From NCBI RefSeq assembly GCF_010183535.1, contig NC_071329.1:19420879-19484878 (forward strand): 64,000 nt of DNA, given 5' to 3'. This document shows, piece after piece, positions 9,775-21,185 of this stretch. The notes under the pieces were generated by a model. It was given only the letters and a program-made list of their open reading frames with translations, searched no databases and had not been told where the DNA came from. A program made the position numbers and the translations under genes. How positions within the stretch are numbered: position 1 is the stretch's first letter; each line of letters starts with the position of its first letter. Source of the DNA: Caenorhabditis remanei. Taxonomy: Eukaryota; Nematoda; Chromadorea; Rhabditida; Rhabditidae.

Positions 9775-11345
9775 CCAGTCGGTTTACGTCGCCTAACGGC
9801 GACTCAACCTCCTTCCCTACACCACCCTTTTCAGTTTTACAGCGCCTGCGGCGCTTCTTAGCTGAACAGTCCGTTCCGACAAAGCACAATTGTAAAACCT
9901 CTCATTTTTACACCACAATTCTACAAAATTTCCCAACTACTTTTTTTTATCCAGATGGAATATAGAAGTTAGAATGAACGGATTTTGAATTTACCAATCT
10001 GAGCTTTCTTCGTATGTTTTCCTTGTTTCAAAATAATCTTACAGAAGAACTGGAACTTGATCACTCTTTTTTTTGCCACCTCAAACAGCGAGTGATCATT
10101 CCGATATCAATTTTTAATTTTTTGACTGATCGGTGGCGATGCCGCCTCCCTCCCCACAGTAACAAAAAATAAAACAATTAGTTATAACAAACCCATACGT
10201 TCGCTGAAAACGATCAGCCGAGATCTAATGGCAAACTCGAATCTTAGGATACGTAACAGAGGAACAAAGTTTTCTCCAGTTCCTCTCTCTTATACTTCTA
10301 TATCACAACTTCTTTTTTCGATCCTGAAGGAGTATGGATTTTAGAATGAGCGGCTTTTTACTTTACCTTTACCGGAACTACCTTCACTGAAACTATTTCA
10401 CAATACTCCTACAGATGAACTGGAAGTTAATAACTATTCCTTACACCGCCTTCTTTCCCAACGGGTAGCAGGTATGGCGGGGGAAAAAGTGGTCTTCCCT
10501 CACTAAAAAGCGAGTGGTCATTCTGATCTAAAATTTTAATATTTGACTTATCGGTGGTGACGCCGTTTCCCTCCTCTGAATATGGCAGACAAATACCCTG
10601 TTTTAATAAACTCTCATCCAAGAATTCATTACTTTTTTGAAGGTAGCCGAGCTTTGACAAACTCCCTTATTCACAAATCACCATCACTTCTAGAGTAGTG
10701 TTCTTCCATTTATTTGCCTCTTCATAAGTATAATGCACCCAAAGTACTGCTTTTCAAAGTTCTTTACTGATCGGCGGCGATGCCGCCTCCCTCCCCCGCG
10801 AAGCTGCGGAATTAATTCTTATTGTTAACTCTTATCTGTGTGAATAGTGCCAAAAAAGGTACCTATTTAACCCTTTTGATCTCGAATGTAACGAAGTTAT
10901 TTACAACTTTCATATACTGGCTGTCTATGTTCTTATCAAAATAAAAAACCAAAAAACTTTTCCGACCTGGCGGGAACGAACTCATCACCCCATGCGTGAG
11001 AGTCATCTGCGTAGACCGCTACACCAAATACGCGCGGCCGCGGCGCTTTCGAGAGTGCAGTCAAGAAACACCGAGTCAGTAGTATCAGGTTGATAATTTG
11101 AGCCTTCTACCACCCTGTCGGGACACACCTTTTCTCATTTTCTCAACGCCATTTACCGTTGAAATCGGTATCGTCTCCAGAAGACGTCAAATTTGACATT
11201 TTTGAAAAAAGAAAAGTTCGGGCATTATCAGGGACAAATTTGCAAGCGACTTGTCTAAGTTTCATTACAAACGGTTCAGTACAGAGGGCGCTAGAGTCGG
11301 CGACATACGGACTTACAAACAGATCTGTTGAATATTATTAGTAAA
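9775..11345. mobile_element. 1.57-kb insertion in gene H with internal ~320-bp repeats
   Basis: Sequence absent from all paralogues, lying between exon 2 pieces of gene H. Inside are two diverged direct repeats (about 9930-10160 and 10310-10580) and a partial third (10690-10800). Each ends in a GATCGGTGGCGATGCCGCC-like palindromic GC motif followed by TCCCTCCCC. No transposase-like ORF is seen. The minus-strand tRNA-like stretch at 10966-11040 lies inside. Ends and mechanism are unclear; it may be several insertions. Confidence 0.6.
10966..11040 (-). repeat. tRNA-like sequence (possible SINE head)
   Basis: Read on the minus strand there is a D-arm-like GTGTAGCGGTCTACGC followed about 30 bases later by a B-box-like GAGTTCGTTCCCGCC. 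Spacing fits a tRNA-derived pol III promoter, but the acceptor and anticodon stems are poor. I regard it as a tRNA-derived repeat, not a working tRNA. Confidence 0.3.
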
Positions 11346-12497
11346 GATTATTCAAAATCTCCATTTTGTTTTATTCATCAGCAGTTGCTAGCATCCTCAT
11401 TGCTGTGTGGAATTATAATATAATTGGAAATGATTCTCTGAAACATTCCTTGTTAACAACGTTGTTGATTGTTACTTTACCTTTTTTATTAGTGTCCGGC
11501 TGGGAGTCAATCAAAGTATATCATACCATTTTATCCCTTCTTGCTGTTCAACGATTTCTGATATGCTTTTATCCAGAAACTGAGAAAAAAAGTAGCTGTC
11601 GGTCGAATAACTACAAATGTGATTACTTGTTTGTTATATTTATTATTTCTTGTACAGGAATTGTATCCTTACTATAACAAGAGCTCTGGGTTCCCGGTTA
11701 GTTAAGTTGATATAATGTAGTAAATTCCTATTTCAGTATCTCCACGAGATACTCTTCATTGTTCTTATTCTCTCAGCTTTTTTATACATACCAATGTTCA
11801 TTAGTGTGAGGAAACAGAGCAGTTTGATGTCAGCACAAATAAATAAACCTCACATGTTCATTATCTGGCAGACTCTTGCTGTTTGTATCGGTAAAATTAT
11901 AAGTTTAAAGGGGTTTTCGTTCTTTTTTCATGCTCAGCTCTTTTACAGTTCTTTCTCTTTCCAATTTACTTGCATTATGGTGGTAACCTTCCTGAGCACG
12001 ATGTAAGTTTTAACATGCCAATAATATCTTCTATTTAACTTTGCCAGTATCAAGTTCTGTTCACTGACATCGATTTAACGTTGATCCCACTAATTATTCA
12101 AGTTGTATATTTGGGAAGTACCAAGCAAAACTTGGATCTGTTAAGTTTGCAAATCAGGAATTTATTCAGAAGAAAGTCTAACCAAATTCAACCATAATTT
12201 GTAAGAGATGCGGTATCTTCGACTCAAGCAGCACCGGCGCCGGCTAATTAAATTATTGACAACCGTTTTTAAAGAAATTAATTATGTTAAACTAATAACA
12301 ACTGAAGCGCTCAATTCGATCGTTTGATTTTGCAAGAAACCCCATAACCTTAAATTACATACTCAAAATTTTCAAAATGTCAGATTCACAAACACCATTT
12401 ATCACGTCTTCCAGTTGTCAATTTTCTCTGTAAAGTTCAATGCTCAGCAAAATCTATAAGAAGTTTCAGAACGATATCAAACGTGCATTAAAAACAT

Positions 12498-13648
12498 ATG
12501 GCAATCAACGGCACCATCTTCCCAAATAAAAGCTACTCATTGGAAAGTATTTGGCGGACTGAAACTTCATATATCGTTATTATGGTTAGCGTGTTATGCC
12601 AGTGGTTTCTGTTCCCGTTTTATGCGTATGTTTCTATAAAAAACAGAAAGAAAGAGAAGAATGTAAGTGAGATTGAAGTAGGGAGAGATTTAAGTCTCAA
12701 TAACTTTCAGACACCCCTCTATCCTATTCTAAATGTATTATTCAAAATGTCTATTTTGTTTTATTTATCAACAATTGCTATAACCCTATTTTATCTATGG
12801 CATAAACTTATTTTAAACATTTATCGGGAACTTTCCCCTCTAAACAAGAAGCTGTTTCTAGTTTTTTTCATGCCTTTGCTTTTTACCGTTTGGGAGTCTA
12901 TCAAAGTGTATCATACCATTTTATCCCTTCTGGCTCTTCAACGATTTCTGATTTATTTTTATCCAGAAACTGAGAAAAAAGTAGCTGTCGGTCGAAGAAC
13001 TACGAATGTCATAACTTGTGTGTTATATCTTATTTTCTTTATACAGGAATTGTATCCTTACTATTACAAGAGCTCCGGATTTCCGGTGAGTGATGTTGAT
13101 AGCCACTACATCCAGTAGATTCCATTTTCAGCATCTTCACGAGATACTCTCGATTATTCTTATTTTCTCAGCTCTTTTATACATACCAATGTTTATAAGT
13201 GTAAGAAAACAGAGCAGTTTGATGTCAGCACAAAGGAATAAACCTCACAAGTTCATTATCTGGCAGACTCTTGCTGTCTGCATTGGGAAAATTGTGAGTT
13301 TCACGTATTTTGCTCTTTTTTTTCATGTTAAACTATTTTACAGTTTTATCTCGAACCCATGTACCTGCATTATGTCCGTCACCTAACTGAGAAAGACGTA
13401 AGTTTTAGAATTTTAGAATAATATCTTTCATTGAACTCTTTCAGTATCATAGTCTGCTCGCTGACATCGATTTAATGTTGATCCCACTAATCATTCAAGT
13501 TGTATATTTGGGAAGTACCAAACAAAACTTGGATTTGCTAAGTGTGAAAGTGAAAAATTTATTCAGAAGAAAGTCTAATCAAATTCAACCATATATTGTA
13601 AGAGATGCGGTATCGTCGACTCAAGCAGCACCGGCACCGCCTAATTAA
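12498..13648 (+). CDS. srz-type chemoreceptor (gene I)
   Basis: Complete and uninterrupted receptor of 319 aa: exons 12498-12662, 12711-13085, 13132-13293, 13344-13397 and 13445-13648, all phase 0. Motifs: FLFPFYAYVSIKNRKKEKN, TPLYPILNVLFKMS, KVYHTILSLLALQRFLIYFYP, SVRKQSSLMSAQRNKP and IIQVVYLGSTKQNLDLL; the tail ends in AAPAPPN. It is the cleanest member of the C/D/H/I subgroup and served as the template for judging the broken ones. It is preceded by an upstream block shared with the relic at 6450-6640. Confidence 0.9.
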
Positions 13649-13732
13649 ATCATGGACGATTTTTTTAAAAAGAAATTGATTATGTTGAGCTATTAAAACT
13701 ATTCTTTAGAGATAAATGTTGCGGTCCAAGGT

Positions 13733-13865
13733 TTTCAAAACTTCTAATCACAACTTTTGACATATGAATGCCAAAAAGTGTCACTCGAACTAACCCACCA
13801 ATTTATATTTCTTTCTCATTTTTCGATTTCGTTTTCACTCACTCAAAACTTCTCCTTCTTTTCAA
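13733..13865 (+). promoter_or_regulatory. upstream block shared by genes J and O
   Basis: About 130 bp before the ATG of gene J matches, inverted, the region before gene O (about 22372-22512). Shared words include GTTTTCAAAACTT, CACAACTTTTGACATA-like, ACCAATTTATAT and CTCATTTTTCGATTT. It probably contains the promoter of this subfamily. Confidence 0.45.
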
Positions 13866-15079
13866 ATGAACAACTCAGCTGAATATTCTACTATTAAAAA
13901 GAACTCTTTCAACCCTGAGAGAAGTTTATTTGAACAGATATCAGAATACGTCATACTTGCTATACAGCTTACAATATTCCCATTATATGCTTATCTTTAT
14001 CTCAAAAATAGGAAAAGAGATAGAAATGTGAGTTTTCAATTGGATTAAAGTTATATCATATAATTTTCAGACACCCCTCCATTCCGTCATAAGCGTCTTA
14101 TTCAAAATGAATGTCTTCTTTTACGCTCATCCAGTTGTGATGTTTGTTTTCTTGAAAGTTTTTAGTCATTTACGCCTCCCATCAATAATAATGCGTGTAG
14201 TTTTTTTAATCAAAATTGGTATGTTTTTTGCTCTGACGGGCAGTCCATGGGAGTGTGCGAAAGTATATCATATTGTAATGTCTCTATTGGCTATACGACA
14301 ATTTGTTCTATACTTTTATCCGGATAAGAAAAACTATGTGACTTGCAGTAGTAAAATTACCAAATGGATCGTTTTTCTAATCGTCATAGTCCTCTCAATA
14401 CAAGATATTGTTTATGCTGTTAGAAGATCGAACAGTCCCCGTGAATCTATTTTTTATGGTTTCCCAGTAAACCTAATCTATCCTGAATTCATTAATTCCA
14501 GAATTTCAGCACATTCATGAAATTCTCACCGGACTTCTCACAGTCTCTGTTTTATTCTACATTCCAATTTTTGTCAGTGTTCGGAAAATGGGACACTTGA
14601 TGTCAGTTCGAATGAGTAGACCCCAAATGTTTATTTTCTGGCAGTCACTAGCAGTTTGTATTGGGAAAATTGTGAGTTTATTTGAAAGTTTTAATTGTGG
14701 GAAGCGAACATGTTATGGCCGATCTGAAATTAAAGACATCTCATTTTTTTCAGCTCTATCTCTGTCCAGCCTACTTTTACTACTTTACAAAGGAAACCAA
14801 TGAATTGAATGTAAGTTATATAAAGCTTTCAGTTACGAAAGTACTAAAAAAATTCAGTATCTGGCTGAGCTCGCTCGGTTGGATATTGTGATGATCCAAC
14901 TTCTCAATCAAATGACATATATTGGATGTAACAGACAAAACTTGCAATTTTTATACCGAATTGTGAAGAAATGCCTGATGAAATTGTTTTGTAAGGGATC
15001 AAGTGTACAGATTCAACCATATGTCATAAATAATGATGGAGGAATGGAGACAACACAACAGTCATCACCACTTAACTAA
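13866..15079 (+). CDS. srz-type chemoreceptor (gene J)
   Basis: Complete receptor of 332 aa: exons 13866-14027, 14071-14466, 14510-14671, 14754-14810 and 14858-15079. It has IFPLYAYLYLKNRKRDRN, TPLHSVISVLFKMN, KVYHIVMSLLAIRQFVLYFYP, SVRKMGHLMSVRMSRP and NQMTYIGCNRQNLQFLY. In TM3 the usual AIQRF is AIRQF. The exon 3 acceptor was chosen as the second of two AGs (14508-14509) so that the protein begins HIHEIL as in gene O. The cytoplasmic tail is longer than in the C/I subgroup and ends in QQSSPLN. Confidence 0.87.
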
Positions 15080-15678
15080 CCTGTCTTCTTGCGTAGCTAT
15101 TCTTATCATTCTTATATTTATATAAATGGTGTGTCAGCCTGTGTTTCAATAACTTTTAAAAAATTGAACATCAAATTCTCTTATTTTACATTCATTGCGT
15201 TTTAATAACTAAAAATAAATAGAAAAGCAGAGTTGGCGGAAACAAAGGCGGAATTAAAGACGAAATTGAAATTATTTTCGACAGCAGAAAAATTCCAACA
15301 TTTTACTTTTAAGGTACCACTGGAGCGGCTGAATTTGACGCACGGAAGTCGGAAGTGGAGACTTTTTCAGGTCCACTCGTACCAGATAAGGGATTTTTAT
15401 GTTTGAAGGGTAGTTTTACCTTCTATACAAGTAATTAACTTAATTACCGTCAGCTTCATACTGTCAAAAATAACTTATTTTCCGTCTTATTTCCTCACAG
15501 CTTGCCATTTATAAATGTGAGCACATATCGTAGTGAAAAATAAACTTTAAAATTAAAAAGATCTCTTCTAAAAATGTGATCAAAACAAATTCAGAGAATT
15601 CATTTCATAATTGCAGACTTCAAACATCCTTCTTCTCACACACATCTATTCCATTCCAGACAATTTTCCTATCCATAA
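15080..15678. repeat. spacer with a dispersed repeat (about 15215-15560)
   Basis: No gene. From about 15215 to 15560 lies a repeat found again at 20556-20790 (+, with an internal deletion), at about 20836-21060 (-) and at 22540-22712 plus 23757-23890 (-, split by an insertion). It contains AGAGTTGGCGGAA, TTGACGCACGGAAGT and AACTTTGT/TTAATTACCGTCAG-like words. The copies always accompany J-type receptor genes or fragments, so it may have spread by gene duplication rather than transposition. Confidence 0.6.
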
Positions 15679-17264
15679 ATGAATTATCTCCCTTTTTCCA
15701 ATGTATCAGAGGTTATTCCATCTATGGGAGATCCAAAATTACCCCAAGTGGTGGATATTATTCAAAATGTGATGTACTTCATTCAATTACTTGTGTTTCC
15801 AATGTACACTTATGTCTTCTGGAAGAATCGGAAGAGGGATGAGAAGACTCCTCTATACCCCATACTCAACCATTTCTTTCAAGTTACGGTTTTCTTTAAT
15901 TTCAGTTATTTATTCATTTTTATTATACCACTCTTATTCGTTAAAATTTTTCACATCGACTACTCCACTCCTACTCTGGCAACTTTTTTTTTCTGTATTT
16001 TTTTAGTATTCTTCTTTTTAATGTTTTCCATTCATTGGGTTGTGTATGTTTACCACATCTTGCTGTCCCTTTTAGCCATACAAAGATTTTTTCTATACTT
16101 CTACCCGGAATCTGAGAAAAGAATAACAGTTGGTCAGAAAAACAGAAAACGAATAGTTTTTTGCCTATATTTATTTTTCGCGGGCCGAGAAGGTTATAAA
16201 TTTTTTAAACTTCAAACATTGAGGTTGGTATATGATTATGATTACCCGGTTGGTTACCTGACTTGAGAAAATTTTTTAAATTTCTTAATTTCAGAATATG
16301 CACCAAGTTCTTAACACACTTTTATTTCTCTCCACATTATTATACATTCCAATGTACATTAGTGTTCGGAAAATGGGTCACTTGATGTCAGCTCAATTGA
16401 ATAAACCTCAAAGATATATTTTCTGGCAGTCCCTAGCAATTTTTGTTGGCAAATTTGTGAGTTTTCTATGACACATTCTTACGATCCGGGTCAAACCGGT
16501 TTTTTTTAATTTCGTCAGAATTTTCTTGTAAACTTCGCAAGAGGTCCACTGAGGCCCCGTCCCGCTATAACTGCTGTTCGCCTGGCCCGGCACATATATT
16601 TTAGCCCCGCCCGGGTTCTCTGTGAACCTTCTGCAAAACTTGCTATAATTCTATCTAATAGCAATTTTAAATCCTTATTATTTGAGCTCATATTCAGCTG
16701 GTTATGATGCTCTTGAATAAAGTTATTAAATAAAAACCGTCGTCCTGTTCGACACGGATCGTAAGTATAATGAAAACAAGTTTAGCGCATACTTCAATGA
16801 TTTTCGTGCATCACCGTCAAGCGAAACGCTAATTCTGGTTCTTACTTGAAATAAATAGTACGGTAGATAGTACAAAAAAAGAAAATAACTGTTCTAGATT
16901 TTCCCGATATATATATCCGTGAACAAAGTCAACTGCCTAGATTACAGACTCCTAATTTTCAGTTATGCATTGGACCACTCGTTCTCTACCTCAACGGCTC
17001 AATCACCAAGGATTACGTGAGTCTCCTTCCTCCACTCCATGCAAACAATATTTTTAGAATGGCCGTCTGCTCAGCAGCGTTGACCACTTCATGATTCCTA
17101 TTATCATCCAAGTCACTTATTTGGGATGTAACAAACAGAATCTGGAGTCTGCATTTCAATTAATCGCAAGAATATTCAGATGGAAGAGGAGTTCTGCTGT
17201 TCAGCCATATGTAATTGAGAATGCAGGGGTGACATCTACTCATATACCGGAAGCATCTAATTGA
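15679..17264 (+). CDS. srz-type chemoreceptor lacking intron 1 (gene K)
   Basis: Complete receptor of 330 aa with four exons: 15679-16248, 16295-16456, 16963-17016 and 17058-17264. Exons 1 and 2 are fused exactly at the usual splice junction: KNRKRDEK runs straight into TPLYPILNHFF. This is a clean intron loss. Other motifs are VYVYHILLSLLAIQRFFLYFYP, SVRKMGHLMSAQLNKP and IIQVTYLGCNKQNLESAF. Intron 3 is about 500 bp and carries degenerate GC-rich repeat sequence. Confidence 0.87.
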
Positions 17265-17491
17265 CTCTCTCGTGAATTTTTATGTATGTAGTTTGAATCT
17301 CCGCTGTTACGTTTGTGCGATCAAACTGATTTCCATAAGAAATATATCGCACGGATATAACATTTCCTTCTTTATAAAACGTTTGATCATCCACTTACTT
17401 CAAATTATATAGTAGAAAGCGAAAGATTGCAGTGACGTATCAAATAACCAAGATTTATTTTCTATCAACATTTCATATACACTTCAAATAT

Positions 17492-19618
17492 ATGTCTAAC
17501 TCTTCCGATTCGCAGATTCCAGTTTTCCGGTTGTATCTAGCCAAATCAAATTCCATATATGATGATGGGATACGTGGAAAAGTACAAATCATCGGGGATA
17601 CTCTTTCAATTGCTCAGTTTTTCTTCATTTTTCCATTATTTGTGTATATTTTCTGGAAGAATAGGGAGAGGGATGGAAAAGTGAGTTGTGGTATTGCTAC
17701 TACAGTGATCCAATATTTTCAGACTGCTCTTTACCCAATAACTCGCCATTTTTTCAAAATTACCGTGCTATTTTGTTTATACACGTTGATGCAGGTGCCT
17801 CTCTCCCTTTACTCCTATTTTGCGCCTATTCTATCCCCTCATATTCTAAAATATTTCAGCCTTATTATAGCCAACATCGCAACTATTATAGCTTATTTTT
17901 ACTCGTTATCCATTCAAATATATTTTATACTTTTGTCTTTTTCTGCAATTCAAAGATTTTTGACCTACTTTTACCCAAAATGTGAAAGATTTGGACACAA
18001 AGCAATTGGCCGGATTATCATTCTTAGTTACTCAGTTTCAGTTGCTTATGATTTGGTACACTTTGTGAATCGATTATTTCTAAAAGCACCTCACCCTGAT
18101 AGTCTTTGGGTAAGATTTTTCGGATTGTTCATAAACAATTGAAAATAATTCCAGAATTTAAACCGATTACTAAACTTGTATTTTTTCTTTTCTACACTAT
18201 TATATATTCTAGTATACATAAGAAGTCGTTACTCAAATTTAGCCCAACTCACTGAAGCTCAAAAACTCATTTTCCGGCAGAAACTAGCACTTTGCATAGG
18301 AAAACTTGTGAGTTATAGATAATTCTAGCCTACTCCAGAGGAAAATGTCCAACTTTGACAGTTTGCCACTGAATCGCTGGTTGCCCCACTAACTAAAAGT
18401 TTAATGCATCACACAGAACAAAGGTAGAGCTCCATTTTTTGTAGTTAACAACTCTTTGTACGGACACTCCATAGAGAGTTATAGTGATTTAGGTGGACAG
18501 CTCGAAAATCTCACAATTTTGCACTGAAATTGGTCGATTTGACTAGATAATGTTCCAGATGTATCATGAGATTTTGTATTGGCTCATAATTTTTAAAACA
18601 CTTCTCAACACGCTGATTCCGAATATGCAATCCAATTTTACAGAACGTTTCACTAAACCGAGATGTATGCCTTTTTAGTAATTTCTGGTGCAGAAGTTGC
18701 GTTTTTACCCGCAATGGACACTCGAAATCCATTTTATACTCAATTTTCTCACTTTTTTTCTTGTAATATTTGTAAATGAAGAAAATGCACATTAGCAACG
18801 TTTTCTGATTAAAAAATGTTATTTTTAAGTTTAATCACAACGGTCAAACTGTCAAAAATGAAACTCATACTATTTTTCTAAAACTTAGCTCTGCTTTTGT
18901 CTCGTATGATCCATTAATGATTTATTTGGCGGGACAATCAGTCATAATTGTCAACCGGACCGAAACGGGCCGACACGGGCCGGCGCGTAACTCGCGTCAA
19001 AATGAATATTATGGGCTGAAAAATATACCAAAATGTAGATCTCGACGAGTTCTATGCCCGTGACCTACTACGGGCCGGATTGCTATTTGTTAATGTGCCG
19101 CGGGCCAGGTAAAAGTGCCAAAAAACGCGAAAATGGCCAAAAAAGCCATTCTAGCTCGGCCCGCGGCATATTAACGAATAGACTACCGGCCCGTAGTAGG
19201 CCACGGACATAGAACTCGTCGAGATCTAAATTTTGGTATATTTTTCAGCCCATAATATTCATTTTTACGCGAGTTACGCGCCGGCAGACTGTGAATTTAT
19301 AATATGTTACGACAGAAAACAGTTTTTCTAGTTTTTACAAGATACCATTTTTCAGCTATCCTTCACACCACTCATCATTTTATACCTAACCGATAATATC
19401 ACATTACGATATGTGAGTAATCCCTCTGACTCTTATGTGCATTTACAAGATAAATATTCCAGTACAACGTCATATTGGACGATATCGATAAGTATATGAT
19501 CCCAATTGTCATTCAAGTCACCTATTTGGGATGTAACAAACCGATTATTACTAGAATATTCAAGAGGAGTCCGGGTGTTGAGCCGTATGGATGTGATGGT
19601 GCAGTGGGCCATATTTGA
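17492..19618 (+). CDS. srz-type chemoreceptor, divergent member (gene L)
   Basis: Receptor of about 313 aa: exons 17492-17680, 17723-18109, 18155-18307, 19356-19412 and 19463-19618. It keeps LFVYIFWKNRERDGK, TALYPITRHFFKIT, SFSAIQRFLTYFYP and IQVTYLGCNK. The exon 3 loop reads RSRYSNLAQLTEAQK instead of the usual VRKxxxLMSAQ, and the C-terminal tail is short (about 20 residues after GCNK). Start taken at ATG 17492. Intron 3 exceeds 1 kb and contains two inverted-repeat elements. Intron 1 (42 bp) has no stop in frame, so its exact splice rests on the paralogues. Confidence 0.78.
18340..18862. mobile_element. MITE-like element in intron 3 of gene L
   Basis: Ends resemble each other in inverted orientation: CTTTGACAGTTTGCC near 18348 and GGTCAAACTGTCAAA near 18846-18860. 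The roughly 500-bp interior is non-coding. Target duplication is not clear. Paralogues have a short intron here, so the stretch is inserted. Confidence 0.5.
18955..19290. mobile_element. foldback element with CGGGCC arms in intron 3 of gene L
   Basis: A near-palindrome of about 330 bp. The left arm includes CGCGTAACTCGCGT, AATGAATATTATGGGCTGAA, ATCTCGACGAGTTCTATG and CCTACTACGGGCC; the right arm repeats these in reverse order and complement. A short AAAAACGCGAAAATGGCC spacer lies in the middle. The transcript could form a long hairpin. No ORF. Confidence 0.8.
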
Positions 19619-19809
19619 ATAAAACTTTCAAAAATACCATTTATAATCTGGTCACTAAAACTTTCAAAGATTCTAAATTACTACTTGAGTTTGCAATTGA
19701 TTTTGCAATTTCAAAACTTCATTTTCCAAACAAACATCCATTTCAAAATCGTTTTATGGAAAATTCAACAAACAATTTCTGACCGCCCGTAATTCCTTGA
19801 ATATACTAG

Positions 19810-20001
19810 ATATACCTACTCTACACTCTCCTGGACATCACAATCATCCCATTTATAATTCAAGTGACATATCTGGGATGTAATAAACGGAATATTGACG
19901 CTTTATTGGGTTCTTTTGGGTTAAAACGGATTTTCAACGTCTCAAATGGATCTTGTATGTCATCTCAAGTTCAGCCGGAGAGAAGTGTCGTTTCAAGTTA
20001 A
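19810..20001 (+). pseudogene. solo last exon of an srz-type receptor
   Basis: A 64-codon exon 5 starting IYLLYTLLDITIIPF with IIQVTYLGCNKRNIDALL and a normal stop. It is nearly identical to the last exon of gene R at 32565-32756. No exons 1-4 precede it before the end of gene L. It is probably a truncated duplicate. Confidence 0.75.
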
Positions 20002-20159
20002 ATATTTAAATCTTAATCATGCATTAAAAAATCACATGCTCTGTCATTTCACAATTTTTTAATGCGACCAAATGAAACCAAATAAAACATTCAAATTCTG
20101 TTTGTTACATGCAATATACGTTCAAATCTGTTCATACAACATATCTTACGGCAAAATGC

Positions 20160-20474
20160 AGACCTACTTTTACTACTTTACAAAGGAAACCAATGAATGG
20201 GACGCAAGTTATATGAAGCTTTTAGTTACAAAAAGTACTAAAATAAATTCAGTATCTGGGTCAGCTCTCTCGGTTGGATATTGCGATGATCCCAATTATC
20301 AATCAAGTGACATATATTGGATGTAACAGACAAAACTTGGAATTTTTGTATCGAATTGGGAAGAAATGTCTGATGAAGCTGTTTTGTAAGGGATCAAGTG
20401 TCCAGATTCAACCATATGTCATAAATAATGATGGAGGAATGGAGACAACACAACAGTCACCACCACTTAACTAA
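20160..20474 (+). pseudogene. srz-type receptor fragment, exons 4-5 (J/O type)
   Basis: Part of exon 4 (TYFYYFTKETNEWD, ending near 20203 before a GC rather than GT donor) and a complete exon 5 (20253-20474) nearly identical to those of genes J and O. Exons 1-3 are missing. Together with gene O it forms an inverted duplication around 20.83 kb. Confidence 0.75.
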
Positions 20475-21185
20475 CCTTTCACCTCGCCTTTGTAATCATT
20501 TTTAAGTACAAAGGGCAAGGCAAGTCAGCCTGCGTTTTAATAACTAAAAATAAATTGAAAAGCAGAGTTGGCGGAAGCAAAGACGGAATTAAAGACGGAA
20601 CTGAAATTATTTTCGACAGCAGGAAAATTCCAATATTTTACTTTTAAGGTACCAGTGGACCGGCTGAATTTGACGCACGGAAGTAATAAATGTGAGCATA
20701 AATCGTATGTTTTAGTGAAAAATAAACTTTAAAGTTAAAAAATCTCTTCTAAAAATGTGATCACAACAAATTCAGAGGATTGAGTTTTAAAATAGTTGTA
20801 TTGAATGTATAACTACCCTTTGAGCGTAAAACATCTGGAACCAGTGAACCTGAAAAAGACTCCACTTCCGATTTCCGATTTTCGTGCGTCCCATTCAACT
20901 GCTTGTCAGGTCCACATCTACCATATAAGTAAAATGTTGGAATTTTTTATTATTGAATGGTTGTTATACGTTCAATACAACTAATTAACTTTGTCTTATT
21001 GCCGTCAGTTTCACACAAATAATTTTATTTCCTTCTTACTTCTTACACATCTCTGGATGGCAAGTTCAATGGATGTATAATGGGAATATTGTATGTTCAA
21101 GATTTTATTTTAAGTAATCGAAATACCTTCTGAGACTGACGAGTTATATATAAGAATGATTAGAATAGCTATGCGAAGAGAAAGG
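20475..21185. repeat. spacer between inverted J-type copies
   Basis: Contains two copies of the 15215-15560 repeat in opposite orientation (about 20556-20790 and 20836-21060), so most of this spacer is one large imperfect inverted repeat. No gene. Confidence 0.6.

Larger units (their letters stand above)
9535..12251 (+). pseudogene. srz-type receptor broken by an insertion and point lesions (gene H)
   Basis: Exons by paralogy are 9535-9699, 9748-9774 plus 11346-11696, 11737-11898, 11949-12002 and 12048-12251. Lesions: a ~1.57-kb insertion splits exon 2; one extra A in the run at 11584-11591 shifts the frame after YPETEKK; the donor after exon 3 is ATAAGT instead of GTGAGT (11899-11904); and exon 5 has an in-frame TAA at 12195-12197 (TAT in relatives). 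The remaining sequence is close to genes C, D and I, so loss was recent in family terms. Confidence 0.85.

Noticed and set aside
18511..18798. 95-codon minus-strand ORF in intron 3 of gene L
   Set aside because: Lies inside a MITE-like insertion; low-complexity and without domain.
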